From assembly GCA_002224055.1 (NCBI GenBank), contig AZLU01000095.1, positions 86,534-150,533 of the forward strand: a DNA stretch of 64,000 nt, written 5' to 3'. Of the stretch, positions 61,821 to 64,000 are shown piece by piece; position 1 is the stretch's first letter; every line of letters starts with the position of its first letter. Both the position numbers and the translations under genes were made by a program. The notes beneath the pieces were generated by a model. That model saw only the letters and a program-made list of their open reading frames with translations, was not told where the DNA came from and did not search any database. The stretch comes from Pezizomycotina sp. ARF18. Taxonomy: Eukaryota > Ascomycota.

Positions 61821-63782
61821 GTTGGAAGGGAATTTGCGGAGATGTACTTACGTGTTTTGATTTTTCACCGTTGCTCGGGTTCACTGTGTACTAATCTTTT
61901 CGCCGTTGAATTATCGTCTACCAATTTATACAGGCATCAGGCGGAACTCGAGACAGACTTGACAAGAGAATACGCCGGAGGTGCACGATCCCGACGTTTG
62001 GTAAGGCTGCTCCAGGACAGTCTGGCTCCGTCCAGTCAAGCGCTTCAAATAAAGCCCAAACGACGGTAGCGAGGCTGCCCAGTTGATGGCGCCAAACGCG
62101 AAGACTGCGTTCTGTCACTGACGAAATGATCGCATATTGGATATTCACCGCCAAGGATCTTGCGTTCGGTCGTCGGCCAGGAATCGATGCGAGAGATGTA
62201 CCATTGCCAATCATGACGAAAATCCGCTCTGCGCGAGAACGGATACTTCGGCTACCGATGCTCTGGTCTGATGGTCAGGAAAGGCTTCAGGCATGCCTGT
62301 TATGGACGAGAACCAGGACGTAAGGCGTTCTGGATATCAAAAGTGTTTTTACGAGGCGATGGAGACTGGAGCGCTCGTACTCGATGTCTCGGAGCTGCAC
62401 GATGCCTTGGAAGGTGTCCAGCACGAGCTAGGCACCCAGCCCTGCGCAAATAATTCATACGTAGAGGCTGCGGCGAAGAGTCCGGCCCGACTGGAAAGTG
62501 TCCTGAACGTGTGCCGCCGACTACGGTAAATGTCAGGACCAGCGTCAAAGAAGCCGCCGCTTGATGAAGGAGAACAGGACAACGGCGGTTCTGGGCAGGA
62601 TGGGAACGATTACGGTATTTTACCAGCAAAGATGTGGTTGAGGTGATAGCTCCTGGCCTCGATCCGCTACTTGTAGCGTAGTAAGGGTTAATGACACCGC
62701 ACCCGATTTCGCTTCAATGATCTTGCATCCAGCGCTTACTGTAAAATGCATGGTAAGTTTTTCTTTCGCTTAAATATTATATTTTCAAAAATAAGCACGA
62801 GTGAAACAAGCCAATTCATTGACACCTTTTGATAGAACGGCCATTATCTCAATCTTCCGGTAATGAACGATACGCGAAATCGTCGGATGGTGGATGTCTA
62901 AGACTTACGTCGCTACGCTCGAACAAATCAACACCCTTCAAACAAGTGACGGCGAGGGCCGGCTTGGAACAAGTTCTGGTGTCTCTGACAACGATACGGA
63001 ATCGGTAATGTCTGGTGAAGGCTCTACGTCCCCATGCAAGGTCTATGTGGCTCCGAGTCTCCTGTGGGCATAGCACTCATACGGAGGAGCAGCAGACACG
63101 ACAATTTTCGCAACCAATCTCCAACGACTCTGCATCGCATGTCGCAGCCATTCCGCGTCCGCCTGATGATGGTTCACACCACCGCAACTGGCTTCTTTCC
63201 GATGTGTTGCCATTCACTTTCAAGTTCAAAGCACCTTCTGGCCGCGTACTCGCCTCGCCGTCCACCCTCTGCCGGCTTGGTGCTTTGGTCGCTGGTGTGA
63301 GTGCGAAGCTCGGTTGGATAAAAGGGGTCGCGGTGAGACCGTAATGGAGAAATGCATATGAAGTTGCAGGATTCGCAGTTGGCTATGTCGACGACGACGG
63401 CGACTGATATCTATAACTCACAGGGATGGTTGATTGCAATATTGCTCGCCGAAAGCGAAAGACAAGGTGACTTTACGTCTTCGACCCCGATTCCCCATGT
63501 CGAAGCCCCCAAACCCCCGAGAAATCACCTGAACAGGAAGCGCGGGAGAAGCTAGAATTGATAGATCAAGGCTAGCATTTCGGAACAGCAACACATCCCA
63601 GGTGTTCCCAACGATCTCTTATTACAGGTGCTATCGCTACTCTCGCTGTCGCAGGTATGTTGTTCGGCTGTCCAGGATTGGGCGAATTAATGGATTTCTA
63701 TGAGCTACAACCGGCGGCATATACTTGCCCTAGATTCCCTTCCTCCTTTTTTTGTCTTTTTCCGCTATCGAGGATTCGATAA
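61588..63782 (+). CDS. CBS-domain and PB1-domain protein (Mug70-like), C-terminal membrane anchor possible
   Basis: Fungal proteins with CBS pairs and a PB1 domain, such as S. pombe Mug70, are thought to sense adenylate ligands and to assemble through PB1; the exact role is unknown. Exon 1 (61588-61734) encodes MSRQRKLQGTVGRFKKQRRS. An intron with a run of 37 T (61780-61816) follows. The first CBS pair has SLTDEMIAYWIFTAKDLAF, RRPGIDARDVPLPIM and NPLCARTDTSATDAL, then MVRKGFRH and MPVMDENQDV (62120-62330), followed by KCFYEAME and YDALEGVQ-like text. A second pair is less clear (PLCARTNQ..., LPVMNDTRNRRMVDV near 62860-62900). The PB1 region (63160-63470) reads LPFTFKFKAPSGRVL, GLVALVAGVSAKLG and FAVGYVDDDGD. 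VPNDLLL and a hydrophobic run (GAIATLAVAGMLFG) end the protein; the stop near 63780 is tentative. Many indels are present. Confidence 0.78.
61780..61816. repeat. T37 homopolymer inside the first intron of the CBS-PB1 gene
   Basis: The longest homopolymer in the window. It lies in the first intron of the gene, on its sense strand, as a very long polypyrimidine stretch. Confidence 0.93.
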
Positions 63783-64000
63783 CTATATTTTTGTATACCA
63801 AACGCAAGATATCAATAGCGTCCGCGTACTGTTATAGCATCAGCGTTTCCTTTACCTTTTAGATAACCACTCTTTTTGTATCTTCCTGTGCGACTTCATG
63901 CCAACAGAATCACAGAGAAAGGAATGGTTCCAAAAGGAAAAGTTGTAAATGAAAGCGTGTGTAAAGGAAACAACCATAAAAGCCTTTTTTATAAATTATA
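63783..64000. other. 3' flank of the CBS-PB1 gene
   Basis: The last 218 bases are A/T-rich, probably the 3' UTR. No further gene is visible before the window ends. Confidence 0.4.

Overview
The window is nuclear DNA of a filamentous ascomycete (Pezizomycotina). The main evidence is a FREQUENCY (FRQ) circadian-clock gene and a QDE-2-type Argonaute, set among yeast-like housekeeping genes with many short introns. Most introns have GTAxGT donors and a CTAAC-type branch site about 10-20 bases before the acceptor. The order could be an early-diverging one (Pezizomycetes or Orbiliomycetes), but the sequence alone does not settle this.

Layout: the 3' part of an Lgl/tomosyn/Sro7 exocytosis gene (1-2517, +); a long pyrimidine-rich leader and the clock gene frq (5917-9401, +); an Argonaute in convergent orientation (11347-15090, -); about 4.9 kb without a convincing gene; RNA14/CstF77 (19973-23542, -); an FMP25-like mitochondrial RCC1-repeat protein (24723-26882, -); an unrecognised multi-exon gene (about 27.6-30.0 kb, -); dihydrolipoyl dehydrogenase (32151-34280, -); SGD1/NOM1 (35129-38128, -), divergent from an RSC-type bromodomain-BAH protein (38729-41751, +); an SPT10-like acetyltransferase with an integrase-type zinc finger (42547-44524, -), divergent from a membrane alpha/beta-hydrolase (46508-48669, +); an orphan exon-like block (49603-49906, +); the mitochondrial phosphate carrier (51126-52912, +); an NAD-dependent epimerase-like gene (56944-58827, +); ribosomal protein eS26 (59878-60618, -), divergent from a CBS-PB1 protein (61588-63782, +). 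Between genes there are long A/T homopolymers, purine/pyrimidine strings and microsatellites. I recognise no transposon, CRISPR array, rRNA or convincing tRNA.

Nearly every conserved gene, including essential ones, is broken by single-base indels. Most are missing bases in short homopolymers. The reading frame can be followed across each break, and splice sites still join conserved residues, so I read these as consensus errors rather than pseudogenes. Gene spans below are therefore locus extents over several exons and frame jumps, not single open frames.

Functionally the window mixes circadian timing (FRQ), RNA silencing (Argonaute), chromatin and transcription (RSC-like, SPT10-like), mRNA 3'-end formation (RNA14), ribosome biogenesis and translation (SGD1, eS26) and mitochondrial metabolism (LPD1, phosphate carrier, FMP25-like). 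It is not an operon or a secondary-metabolite cluster. The most notable parts are the frq/Argonaute convergent pair, GATCGA light-response-like motifs upstream of frq, the SPT10 architecture and the unrecognised gene at 27.6-30.0 kb.
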